NCBI RefSeq assembly: GCF_001296025.1
Contig: NZ_LJHV01000023.1
Coordinates: 62,001-126,000, forward strand
DNA from: Porphyrobacter sp. AAP60
GTDB taxonomy: Bacteria; Pseudomonadota; Alphaproteobacteria; Sphingomonadales; Sphingomonadaceae
DNA length: 64,000 bases
Direction: 5' to 3'
Below the pieces are notes generated by a model. That model was not told where the DNA came from. It did no database searches and saw only the letters and a program-made list of their open reading frames with translations. Shown here in pieces: positions 56,957 through 64,000 of this stretch. Each line of letters begins with the position of its first letter. The first letter of the stretch is position 1. The translations under genes and the position numbers were made by a program.

Positions 56957-59900
56957 TTGCTCGCAGGCAGCGCGTTTTGCGCATTGTCGCTCGCAGTCGT
57001 CGCCGTGCCCGCGAAGGCCGTTGTACCGAATGAAACAAAAACGCCGGCCGAAATCATCGACAATAATGATGAATTTCGTGGCGTTGGCATGTTCTTCCGT
57101 GCGGATGGCTTTGTCTGTTCCGGCACACTGATCAACCCACGCACCGTATTGTTCGCCGCACACTGCGTGAACGATATTCCGGAAGAGGCGTATAACGCCG
57201 ATGGCACGCCCGCCGCGTGGTCGTTCAACGTCAATGCCCTGCCCGGCTTCCAGAACTGGATTGCCAACAACTTCGCCAGCAACCCGAACCTGGCCGTGTT
57301 CAACATCAACCGGGTTTTCTACGATCAGCGTTCGCTGCAAAACCCGCAGGCGCTGGGCTTTATCGAAGCCGATATTGCGCTGGCCAGTCTTGATACCCCG
57401 GCTGCCGGCATCCCCACCTGGGCATTATTGTTCAGCACGCTGCCCGCGTCCAATGCCATCGATCCGGTGACTGGCACCGGCTATCATGTCAACATCGTGG
57501 GCTATGGCGCAACCGGCAACGCGGCCCAGGGCGCTGTTCTGGGGGTCGATTTCCGTCGCCGCGCTGCTGAAAACATGCTGGGCGCCTTCGCGTCGCTTGA
57601 TGATAGCGATGCAGTGCTGTCCGGCCCGTCAGCCCCGTTCTTGCCGCAGAACCTGTATCAGCTCGATTTCGATTCCCAGGAACGCAATTTCGACCAGGAC
57701 ATCAACCTTTTCCGCGATAATGCCCTGCCCAATGAAGGGACCACCGCTGGCGGAGATTCCGGTGGGCCGCTGATTCTGGATGCGGCCAGCAACGCCCTTT
57801 CGGCCGAAGATCTGGTGATCGGCGTATTATCGGGCGGATCGCGGGTGTTTGACGTGCCGTTCAGTTCGATTGGAACGACCAGCTTCTACCAGCCGCTGTC
57901 GCTTTACTGGCAGTATATCGCCGCAACCAATCCCTATCGTTATGTGGGCGCGGCGGCTGGTGACGGCAATTGGGAAGATGCCGATCACTGGGTCACGCTG
58001 CTAGATCCGAATTACCGCGTGATCGGTACCAATGGCGCGGTGGTCAACGGCGTGCCGACGACACCCGAACTGGGCCTCAACGGAACCGAAGGCGATTTCG
58101 GCGCGGTCTGCGTCGCATCCGGGAATCCTGGCGATTTCTGTGTCGATCTGGTGACTGGTGAGGAGATCGCGACCTTTGTGCCGCCCGCAGCCATGATCGA
58201 AAGGTCGCGGTCACAGGTTCAGGCGCAATACGGAGAGGCTGCGCTGCCTGCCCCGTCGCTCGCCAATGGCCTGCCCGGCGCGACCGGGTTTGTGCCGGAC
58301 AATGTCGATCCGATCATCAGCGCCGATCCGCAAGCCAATGTCGATCCGCGCTATTACGATGTCACGCTCAGCCAAGCTGGTACCACCACGCTGGGCAGCC
58401 AAGTCACCATCGACCGGCTCACGCTGCGCGGCAACGGCGGGCTGGTTGTCGCGGGGGCAGGCGATCTGACATCGCTGATCGACGTGACCCAGTTCGGCGG
58501 GCGGGTGAACGTCAATGGCGGGATCACTTCTGTAGGCGATTACACGCTGTTTGCCGGAATGCTGGAAGGAACCGGCACCGTCACAGCGCCGTTCCTGACC
58601 AGCATTACCGGCATATTCTCGCCCGGCACGATGGGCACCACCCGAACGCTCAACATCGATGGCAATCTGGTGATGTCTTCGGGCACCACCTTCCTCGTCG
58701 ATCTTGGCAGCGGCGGCCTGTCCGATCGCCTTGCAGTCACCGGCCTCGCCAACGTCGGCGGGGTTGTGAATATCGGTACCGGCGTTACCCAGCAGGTGAA
58801 CGGACTTGGCCAGCGCTACACCATCCTCACCGCGACCGATGGGGTTTCGGGCGTCTTCACCAACCGTTCCTTGTCCGCAATCCTCAGCCAATCCTTCTTC
58901 CATCAGCCCGACGCGGTGCAGATGGAGATTCAGGCCGCCAGCTACAGCACGGTGATCGACACCAATGATCCGGTGCAGGCTGCCTACGCCCAATTGTTCG
59001 ACCAGAACCGTTCCAACGCGGCATTGGGGGACCTTTACGATCTGGATTTCGCCACCGCCGATACCATCCGCAGCACCTTTGTCGGGCTGGCCCCGGTCAA
59101 TGAACAGGCAGTGCGTTCGCTTGCGGGCCAGACAATCAACCTGCTGCAAAACTTCAACAACGCTCGCCTGCGCGAAGCCGACAAAAGCCAGGCCGGTGGT
59201 AAGATTGCCGTCAGCGGCGCTCCGCTTAATGTGGTGCGGGCCAGCCTTTCCCCCATCGGCCAGCCGCTCGGCAGCGATCTGATGGCGCTACAGGGCGACG
59301 ACACCTCGCTGACCGAAGCCAACCTGCCTGACAATGTCGGCATCTTCCTTTCGGGAGGCTATGTCTCTGGCGACATCGGCGATCTGCCGGGCTTTGCCCA
59401 GCGGCGCGACATGACCGGCCTATTCGTGGCTGGAGGGATCGAATTCTATCCCGGCGATCGCACGATGTTTGGCCTTTCGGGCTATTACAACGCGCTCGAA
59501 GCCGACACGCCGCTGGGTCAGCGGGTGGACAGCGATACCTATGCCGCCTCGCTCACCATGCGGCACAAGTTCGATGGCGGGCCTGTGATCGATGGCCAGT
59601 TCAGCATGGGCAGCATCGGGTTCGATACCCGGCGCGCAGTGCAGTTTCTGGGCAGCACCCAGAACCTGACCTCATCGACGGATGATCTTCTGGTCTCGGG
59701 CGCTGTGGGCATTTCCTACGATCTCGAAAGCAGTTTCGGCACCATCTCGCCCGGAATTGAAGCGCGCTATGCCAGCGTCAACCTGGGAGCTGTGACCGAA
59801 ACCGGCGGAAACCTGGGCCTTACGGTTGCGCGGGAAAAATTCACCAGCACGCAAGGCCGGGCCGGGTTCGATTACGAAAAGAAGGGCCAGATGGTCGCCC

Positions 59901-60151
59901 TCAACGCCAATGCCCAACTGGTGCGGGAGTTTGAAAGAGGCCCGCAACTGCTCGCCGCAAACTTCGCGCAAGGCATTGGCCCTTACGCCAACTTCGCGCT
60001 TGATCGCGCCGATCACACTTGGGGCGAAGTGGGCGTCACCGCCACCTTGGGCACTGGCCCGCTGCAACTGAGCGCAGGCTTCGATACCACCATCGGGCGC
60101 GAAAACGCCGATGTGCGGGTGGTGCGCGGCACCGCAACCTGGCGCTTCTGA
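56957..60151 (+). CDS. Autotransporter with trypsin-like serine-protease passenger
   Basis: A protein of about 1064 residues secreted by the type V route. The signal peptide (GSAFCALSLAVVAVPAKA) is followed by a chymotrypsin-fold protease with His69 (AAHC), Asp139 (EADIALASL) and Ser268 (AGGDSGGPL). A beta-helical linker with Gly-rich repeats (about 450-700) follows, and a C-terminal autotransporter barrel (about 800-1064) ends in TATWRF with terminal Phe. Start is uncertain: TTG at 56957 has no good ribosome site, whereas a CTG at 56930 has AGAGG eight bases upstream and would give a more basic n-region (SSRAPRTR). A strong terminator follows. Confidence 0.88.
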   Translation: MLAGSAFCALSLAVVAVPAKAVVPNETKTPAEIIDNNDEFRGVGMFFRADGFVCSGTLINPRTVLFAAHCVNDIPEEAYNADGTPAAWSFNVNALPGFQNWIANNFASNPNLAVFNINRVFYDQRSLQNPQALGFIEADIALASLDTPAAGIPTWALLFSTLPASNAIDPVTGTGYHVNIVGYGATGNAAQGAVLGVDFRRRAAENMLGAFASLDDSDAVLSGPSAPFLPQNLYQLDFDSQERNFDQDINLFRDNALPNEGTTAGGDSGGPLILDAASNALSAEDLVIGVLSGGSRVFDVPFSSIGTTSFYQPLSLYWQYIAATNPYRYVGAAAGDGNWEDADHWVTLLDPNYRVIGTNGAVVNGVPTTPELGLNGTEGDFGAVCVASGNPGDFCVDLVTGEEIATFVPPAAMIERSRSQVQAQYGEAALPAPSLANGLPGATGFVPDNVDPIISADPQANVDPRYYDVTLSQAGTTTLGSQVTIDRLTLRGNGGLVVAGAGDLTSLIDVTQFGGRVNVNGGITSVGDYTLFAGMLEGTGTVTAPFLTSITGIFSPGTMGTTRTLNIDGNLVMSSGTTFLVDLGSGGLSDRLAVTGLANVGGVVNIGTGVTQQVNGLGQRYTILTATDGVSGVFTNRSLSAILSQSFFHQPDAVQMEIQAASYSTVIDTNDPVQAAYAQLFDQNRSNAALGDLYDLDFATADTIRSTFVGLAPVNEQAVRSLAGQTINLLQNFNNARLREADKSQAGGKIAVSGAPLNVVRASLSPIGQPLGSDLMALQGDDTSLTEANLPDNVGIFLSGGYVSGDIGDLPGFAQRRDMTGLFVAGGIEFYPGDRTMFGLSGYYNALEADTPLGQRVDSDTYAASLTMRHKFDGGPVIDGQFSMGSIGFDTRRAVQFLGSTQNLTSSTDDLLVSGAVGISYDLESSFGTISPGIEARYASVNLGAVTETGGNLGLTVAREKFTSTQGRAGFDYEKKGQMVALNANAQLVREFERGPQLLAANFAQGIGPYANFALDRADHTWGEVGVTATLGTGPLQLSAGFDTTIGRENADVRVVRGTATWRF

Positions 60152-60175
60152 TCCTTGGCAGTCAGCACCGCACAA

Positions 60176-60208
60176 GCGGGCGCCTGCCACGCGGCGGGCG
60201 CCCTTTTT
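60176..60208 (+). terminator. Rho-independent terminator after the autotransporter
   Basis: Stem GGGCGCC (60178-60184) against GGCGCCC (60197-60203) followed by five T residues, 25 bases past the stop codon. Confidence 0.88.
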
Positions 60209-60230
60209 GCTGCCCGTGAAGTGCTGCAGA

Positions 60231-60899
60231 TCAGCGCAGTCGCAGCATCCCGCGCCGCCCTGCGGCGATAAAGCTCGCCGCCAGCACCAGCACATAAAAG
60301 GCGGTCAGCAGATCAAGCGGCGCAGGCGCAGGGGCATAGCCGAGATGCGCGCCGATTGCCCATCCCCCCACCACCACCAGCACCAACCCGTAGGTGATCG
60401 CCCCGGCCTCAAGCTGGGTGGCCAGCATCAATTCATCGGCATCGCGGTATCCCTTGACGGCGAAGACCAGCCCTATAATCAATCCCCCGGCGCCGATCGT
60501 CAGAGCTACTGGCGGCGCCAGCGGCCCCACGGGCGCAGCCAAAGCAAGCCCCAGCAGCGCAAGTCCCCACACCAGCATCGCGGCGCCCGAAGTGACAAAT
60601 TGCGACTGCATCTCGCGCACTTCGTCGGCATCTTCGACATTGAGGATCTTCGCGCCAACCGCCGGGCTGATCGAACCCGCCAGCACCAACGCCGACATCA
60701 GGATATAGATTACCGCGACCATCCCGGCGATCGTGACTGAAGGCGGTAAACTCTCCAGCCCACGCGCCGCGGCATAGCCGCCAGCCCAATGGCCCGCGCC
60801 ATAACCCACCAGCGCGCCGAAAATCAGGCCGCCCATCAACTGGAAAAGCAGTTTGCGCCACTTGGTCGAAGCGCGCGGAGGGGTAGTATCGCTTGTCAT
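60231..60899 (-). CDS. Multi-pass membrane protein paired with an XRE regulator
   Basis: A 222-residue membrane protein with a cytosolic polar N-terminus and about six helices (near 25-45, 58-78, 105-122, 125-145, 163-183 and 195-212). A conserved-looking loop EDADEVREMQSQ lies between helices two and three. No family is recognised. ATG overlaps the stop of the XRE gene (ATGA), so the pair is cotranscribed from the operator-bearing promoter. It could be a sensor or anti-regulator of the XRE protein, or its target; this is inference. Confidence 0.75.
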   Translation of the reverse strand: MTSDTTPPRASTKWRKLLFQLMGGLIFGALVGYGAGHWAGGYAAARGLESLPPSVTIAGMVAVIYILMSALVLAGSISPAVGAKILNVEDADEVREMQSQFVTSGAAMLVWGLALLGLALAAPVGPLAPPVALTIGAGGLIIGLVFAVKGYRDADELMLATQLEAGAITYGLVLVVVGGWAIGAHLGYAPAPAPLDLLTAFYVLVLAASFIAAGRRGMLRLR

Positions 60900-61120
60900 G
60901 CGTCGGGCTCCCAATGGTCGATGAACAGGTCAGGCACTGCCACCTCGAAGAGCCGCGCCATCCGCAGCGCCAGCGGCAGCGAAGGATCGTATTTGTCGGT
61001 CTCGACCGCGTTGATCGTCTGCCGCGATACGCCGAGCCGCCGGGCGAGTTCGCCCTGGCTCCAGCCTTTCGTCTCGCGATATTGCTTCAGACGGTTTTCC
61101 ACGTGATCCTGACCGGTCAT
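60896..61120 (-). CDS. Small XRE-family transcriptional regulator
   Basis: A 74-residue helix-turn-helix protein of the YozG type. The HTH is WSQGELARRLGVSRQTINAVE near residue 20, with DKYDPSLPLALRMARLFEV following, a pattern shared by small stand-alone repressors paired with membrane proteins. It is almost entirely the DNA-binding domain. A three-copy operator lies 60-105 bases upstream of the start, consistent with autoregulation. Confidence 0.92.
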   Translation of the reverse strand: MTGQDHVENRLKQYRETKGWSQGELARRLGVSRQTINAVETDKYDPSLPLALRMARLFEVAVPDLFIDHWEPDA

Positions 61121-61175
61121 TCGATGAATGGCACCCGAGCGCCGCTTGCGATCATGATGCGATGGCGTTCGGTGG

Positions 61176-61226
61176 TGACAAGAACTCTTTACTGTAAAGA
61201 ACTCTTGTCAGTCAAGAACTCTTGTC
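61176..61226 (-). promoter_or_regulatory. Three-copy AAGAACTCTT operator with embedded promoter
   Basis: AAGAACTCTT occurs at 61180-61189, 61197-61206 and 61214-61223, exactly 17 bases apart. The first two copies form a 35-base near-palindrome centred at 61193 (TCTTTAC-T-GTAAAGA core with TGACAAGA/TCTTGTCA outer arms). On the minus strand TTGACT (61215-61210) and TAAAGA (61191-61186), 18 bases apart, form a plausible sigma-70 promoter overlapped by the copies. Confidence 0.75.
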
Positions 61227-61324
61227 ATGCTCACCGTCAGAACGTCCGCAAAGTCATTTTCCTACTGACCCGGTCTGTGCCTAATCATCCGGCCCCGTTC
61301 ACCCCGCATCCGAGGCCCGTTGTC

Positions 61325-61903
61325 ATGATCCAGCAAACCACTTCCCCGCTGCTTGCCCTGTTCCGCCGCCTGATCAACCACGCCCAACTCACCCCGCCGC
61401 CTGCCTCTGCTGTGCCTCCCGCTGCACCTGTCACAGTCAGTGCGCGCGGGGTTGCACTGATCAAGCAGTTCGAAGGCTCCGCGCGGCTGCGCAGCGATGG
61501 CCGTGTCGAAGCCTATCCCGACCCCGGCACCGGCGGCGATCCCTGGACGATCGGATGGGGCGCAACCGGCCGCGATCATGTGCATGGCGGCACCATCGCC
61601 AAAGGCACTGTCTGGACGCAGGCCGAATGCGATGCACGGCTGGCGCAGGACCTTGTCCGCTATGCCGCCGATGTCACCAGGGCGCTTGGCAAGGCGCCGG
61701 TCTCCCAGCCGCAGTTCGATGCGCTGGTGAGCTTCCATTACAACACTGGCGCGATTGCCCGCGCGACCCTGACTGCCAAGCATATCGCGGGGGATCACGA
61801 AGGCGCCGCGCGCGAGTTTTCTCGCTGGAACCGCGCCGGCGGACGGGTGCTGAAAGGTCTCGTGCGTCGCCGCGCTGCCGAAGCCGCGCTTTACCTGTCC
61901 TGA
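61325..61903 (+). CDS. GH24-family lysozyme (phage-type muramidase)
   Basis: A 192-residue T4/P21-type lysozyme that cleaves the MurNAc-GlcNAc bond. The catalytic Glu50 is in KQFEGSARL and the motif continues with AYPDPGTGGDPWTIGWGAT; VSQPQFDALVSFHYNTGAI near residue 122 is also typical. The first 40 residues are a short linker with Ala/Pro and no clear signal peptide or SAR helix. No other phage genes are nearby, so it is probably a domesticated lysin or a secreted wall hydrolase. Confidence 0.88.
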   Translation: MIQQTTSPLLALFRRLINHAQLTPPPASAVPPAAPVTVSARGVALIKQFEGSARLRSDGRVEAYPDPGTGGDPWTIGWGATGRDHVHGGTIAKGTVWTQAECDARLAQDLVRYAADVTRALGKAPVSQPQFDALVSFHYNTGAIARATLTAKHIAGDHEGAAREFSRWNRAGGRVLKGLVRRRAAEAALYLS

Positions 61904-61906
61904 GCT

Positions 61907-64000
61907 TCAGTAATCCCGCGATACTTCCGCAAGAACGCTGTCGCGCCCGATGGTCGATACCGTGCCCAGCAGCGATAGCCAGCTGGTGATGCGGTATTCG
62001 ACCTGGGTTGCGCTGTAACCGCGCCCATCTGTCACCAGCTCCACATAGATGCTGCGGGTGATGTTCTTGCCAATGGCAATGCCTGTCCCGCGCCCGGTCA
62101 ACGGATCGGCGCTGATGATGCGCAGCTGGTCAAGCCCGATCGAGCGGCGCAGCTGGCCGATCGGATCAAGCCCGCCCTCGCCGCCCTGCAACGCCGCCAG
62201 TGCTGCGGCCAATTGCACGGCATCGGTCGCCGAAAGCGAGGTTACAGATCCGCCAAACAGCAGCCGCGAAAGAATTTCCTCCTGCGGCAAGGCCGGGTCG
62301 GAAGAAAACTCGATGCTGGGTGACTGCGCGTTGCCGGTGATCGCGATATCGACATTGGTGCCGTTCTTGGATGTTTCAGCCAGCACGTCGAGGCGCGGAT
62401 TGATCGGCTCGTTCACGTCGAACTGGATGCGCCCGCGCGTCAGTTCAAACCGCGTGCCCGCGAAGGTGTAATCGCCGCGTACCAGCCGTGCGCTGCCGCC
62501 GATGCGCGGGTCATCCACGGTACCGCGCAGCGCAATATCGATGCCCCACTCGCTCTCCAGTCCCAGGCCTTCCACCACCACACGGCTCGGCGCCGATGCA
62601 TTGACAAGATAGCGCCACGCGCTGTCACGCCCGGAAACCTGCGTGCGCCCGCGCCCGGTCTCGCCATTGATTTCGCGCGTGCTGATCCGCGGCAGGGCGA
62701 CATCCTCTGCCGCCGTGCCCAGCGCCCAGCGTGCGCGATCAATAGTGACTCTGCCGGCAATCGTCCCGCCCAGCCCGCTCGAAACGATCCGCACCGGGCC
62801 GGTGATGGTCGCCTCAAGCCCGTTGGCATCCAGCACGCGGCCATTCTTCACTGCAGCGCGCAAGTCGATCTGCGGGCCGCGGGTTGCGCTCATTCCGCCA
62901 AGGTCAACCGTGCCGCTGCCCGTAATCGTGCCGCCGCCCGGCGTATTTCCGGCAAAGCGCGACAGTTCCAGCCGCGATCCGGCAAAGCGCCCGCGGGCGG
63001 TGATATTTTCGATCCGCGTGCCGGTAAGCGCGCTTTCCAGCTTGAGATCGTCGCTCGCCACTGTGCCGGTTATCCGCGGCGCCGCGAGTGTACCGGTGGC
63101 CCGCGCCGCGATGGCAACCGGGCCGGTAAGGTCGAAGGCTTCGACCGCGGCCAGCCGCCACAATGTTTCCGCCGCCCCGTCAAACGCCAGCCGGGCATCA
63201 AGCCGCCCGCCCATCAACCGGTCCGTCAGCGCGCCGTCCTCGCCAAGCCCGGTGATGGCAAGCGACACATCACCGCGCCGGGCATCGCCTTCCAGCAGGC
63301 GCCCAGCGGCAGTCAGGCGATCAGGCGTCAGTTCGACAACGCCCAGCACGTTGACCGGTTTGGACGACAGCACCAGCCCTGCGCGGCTGAAACGGTCAAT
63401 CTGCACCCGCGCCGTGGCCGATGGCGCAGCGCGGCCTTGCTGGCTGTAATCGACTGTCCCCGACAAGCGCCCGCCAAGGCCCAGATCAGCCCCCGCCAGA
63501 TCGAGCAGCCGCAGCGGCATCCGTGCCAGTTTGAGCGAGAGGTCTGTCGCGCCGCCACCAAAGGTACCCTCGGCAATCGTGTAACCACCGCCGAAGCCGA
63601 CCTGCGTGGGGGCAAGGCGCCAGCCGCCGTCGTCCTGCGCTGTCAGCACGGCGCGGCGCGGCATCGTGATCGCCGCCGTCCCGAACTGACCGCGCGCCAC
63701 GGCGGCAATCTGCTGCGGTGCGACATCGGCATCGAAATTGAGCGCAAAGCGATCTGCCCGCCGTCCGGAAATCGCGCCGGTCACCTTGCCGCGCCCGTTA
63801 TTGATCGCGGCCTTGGCGTTCAGGTTGGCGATGCTGAAAGCGCCGTATTCAAACCCGCCAGCGCTGATATCGGCATCGATCTGCGTGTTGCCGTCAGCAA
63901 AGCGTCCGGTGGCGGAAATATCGGCGCGGTTCAGCGTGATCGGAGTCGCGCCGCCGAAGGCGGCATTGCGCGCCGCCAGATCAACCGCAAAGCCGATCGC
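61907..64000 (-). CDS. tamB: TamB/DUF490 translocation-assembly protein (5' truncated by window edge)
   Basis: The frame is open from the right edge to a stop at 61907, giving at least 697 residues. The C-terminal part is the TamB domain: LTRGRIQFDVNEPINPRLDV, ISADPLTGRGTGIAIGKNI, and the final strand YRITSWLSLLGTVSTIGRDS. The upstream part is repetitive beta-strand sequence typical of these lipid-transport bridges between inner and outer membranes. The true start is outside the window. It converges on the lysozyme gene with a three-base gap; tamA would be expected beside its 5' end. Confidence 0.92.
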   Translation of the reverse strand, partial: AIGFAVDLAARNAAFGGATPITLNRADISATGRFADGNTQIDADISAGGFEYGAFSIANLNAKAAINNGRGKVTGAISGRRADRFALNFDADVAPQQIAAVARGQFGTAAITMPRRAVLTAQDDGGWRLAPTQVGFGGGYTIAEGTFGGGATDLSLKLARMPLRLLDLAGADLGLGGRLSGTVDYSQQGRAAPSATARVQIDRFSRAGLVLSSKPVNVLGVVELTPDRLTAAGRLLEGDARRGDVSLAITGLGEDGALTDRLMGGRLDARLAFDGAAETLWRLAAVEAFDLTGPVAIAARATGTLAAPRITGTVASDDLKLESALTGTRIENITARGRFAGSRLELSRFAGNTPGGGTITGSGTVDLGGMSATRGPQIDLRAAVKNGRVLDANGLEATITGPVRIVSSGLGGTIAGRVTIDRARWALGTAAEDVALPRISTREINGETGRGRTQVSGRDSAWRYLVNASAPSRVVVEGLGLESEWGIDIALRGTVDDPRIGGSARLVRGDYTFAGTRFELTRGRIQFDVNEPINPRLDVLAETSKNGTNVDIAITGNAQSPSIEFSSDPALPQEEILSRLLFGGSVTSLSATDAVQLAAALAALQGGEGGLDPIGQLRRSIGLDQLRIISADPLTGRGTGIAIGKNITRSIYVELVTDGRGYSATQVEYRITSWLSLLGTVSTIGRDSVLAEVSRDY

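Noticed and set aside
60231..61903. Prophage remnant (XRE regulator, membrane protein, lysozyme)
   Set aside because: There are no integrase, structural or packaging genes and no attachment repeats; base composition matches the surroundings.

Overview
This looks like a chromosomal segment of an alphaproteobacterium of the order Sphingomonadales, most likely Erythrobacteraceae (Erythrobacter/Porphyrobacter-like). That assignment rests on high G+C, gene content and protein style, and was not tested by database search. Coding density is high. Most genes form tightly packed operons with 1 to 4 bp start/stop overlaps. I see no insertion sequence, no CRISPR array and no rRNA.

Layout. (1) 1-7.4 kb, plus strand: a sulfur-assimilation operon of rhodanese (sseA), a MetC-type lyase, an MscS channel, siroheme methyltransferase (cobA), DUF2849, siroheme sulfite reductase (cysI), DUF934 and Fe-S type APS/PAPS reductase (cysH). 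(2) 7.4-12 kb: two hypothetical genes, then the minus-strand group obgE-proB-epimerase. (3) 12.1-14.7 kb: a B12 outer-membrane receptor (btuB) behind a cobalamin riboswitch, a patch of palindromes, and tRNA-Ala(CGC). (4) 14.8-19.8 kb, minus strand: a poly-proline lipoprotein, a Bax-inhibitor-1 protein, proC, a YbjN-like protein and a TPR-SPOR protein. (5) 20-39.1 kb, minus strand: a complete dcw cell-wall/division cluster in transcription order mraZ, rsmH, ftsL, ftsI, murE, murF, mraY, murD, ftsW, murG, murC, murB, ddl, ftsQ, ftsA, ftsZ. (6) 39.5-42.6 kb, minus strand: cysK with two membrane-associated hypotheticals, a DUF1905 protein and a 2Fe-2S ferredoxin. (7) 42.7-49.8 kb: a DNA glycosylase, an S9 peptidase, an SDR, pterin dehydratase, ccmAB with a membrane protein, and methionine aminopeptidase. 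(8) 49.8-53.6 kb: a lipoprotein gene with a perfect parS palindrome in its 5' end, an M17 peptidase, an orphan SH3 protein and argC. (9) 53.8-56.8 kb: glnB-glnA and a CaCA cation exchanger. (10) 57-64 kb: a serine-protease autotransporter, a small XRE regulator/membrane-protein pair with a striking operator, a GH24 lysozyme, and the 3' part of tamB.

How the genes work together. Region 1 makes sulfide from sulfate and includes the gene for the siroheme step that CysI needs. CysK at 41 kb then fixes sulfide into cysteine. Regions 4-5 supply peptidoglycan precursors and the divisome. glnB/glnA form the nitrogen-assimilation core. The most noteworthy non-gene signals are the parS site with helically phased G-tracts beside it, the three-copy 17-bp operator before the XRE gene, the 10-bp-spaced GGGAA boxes before mraZ, a structured intergenic repeat with compensatory changes between its two copies, and the palindrome cluster abutting the tRNA CCA end.
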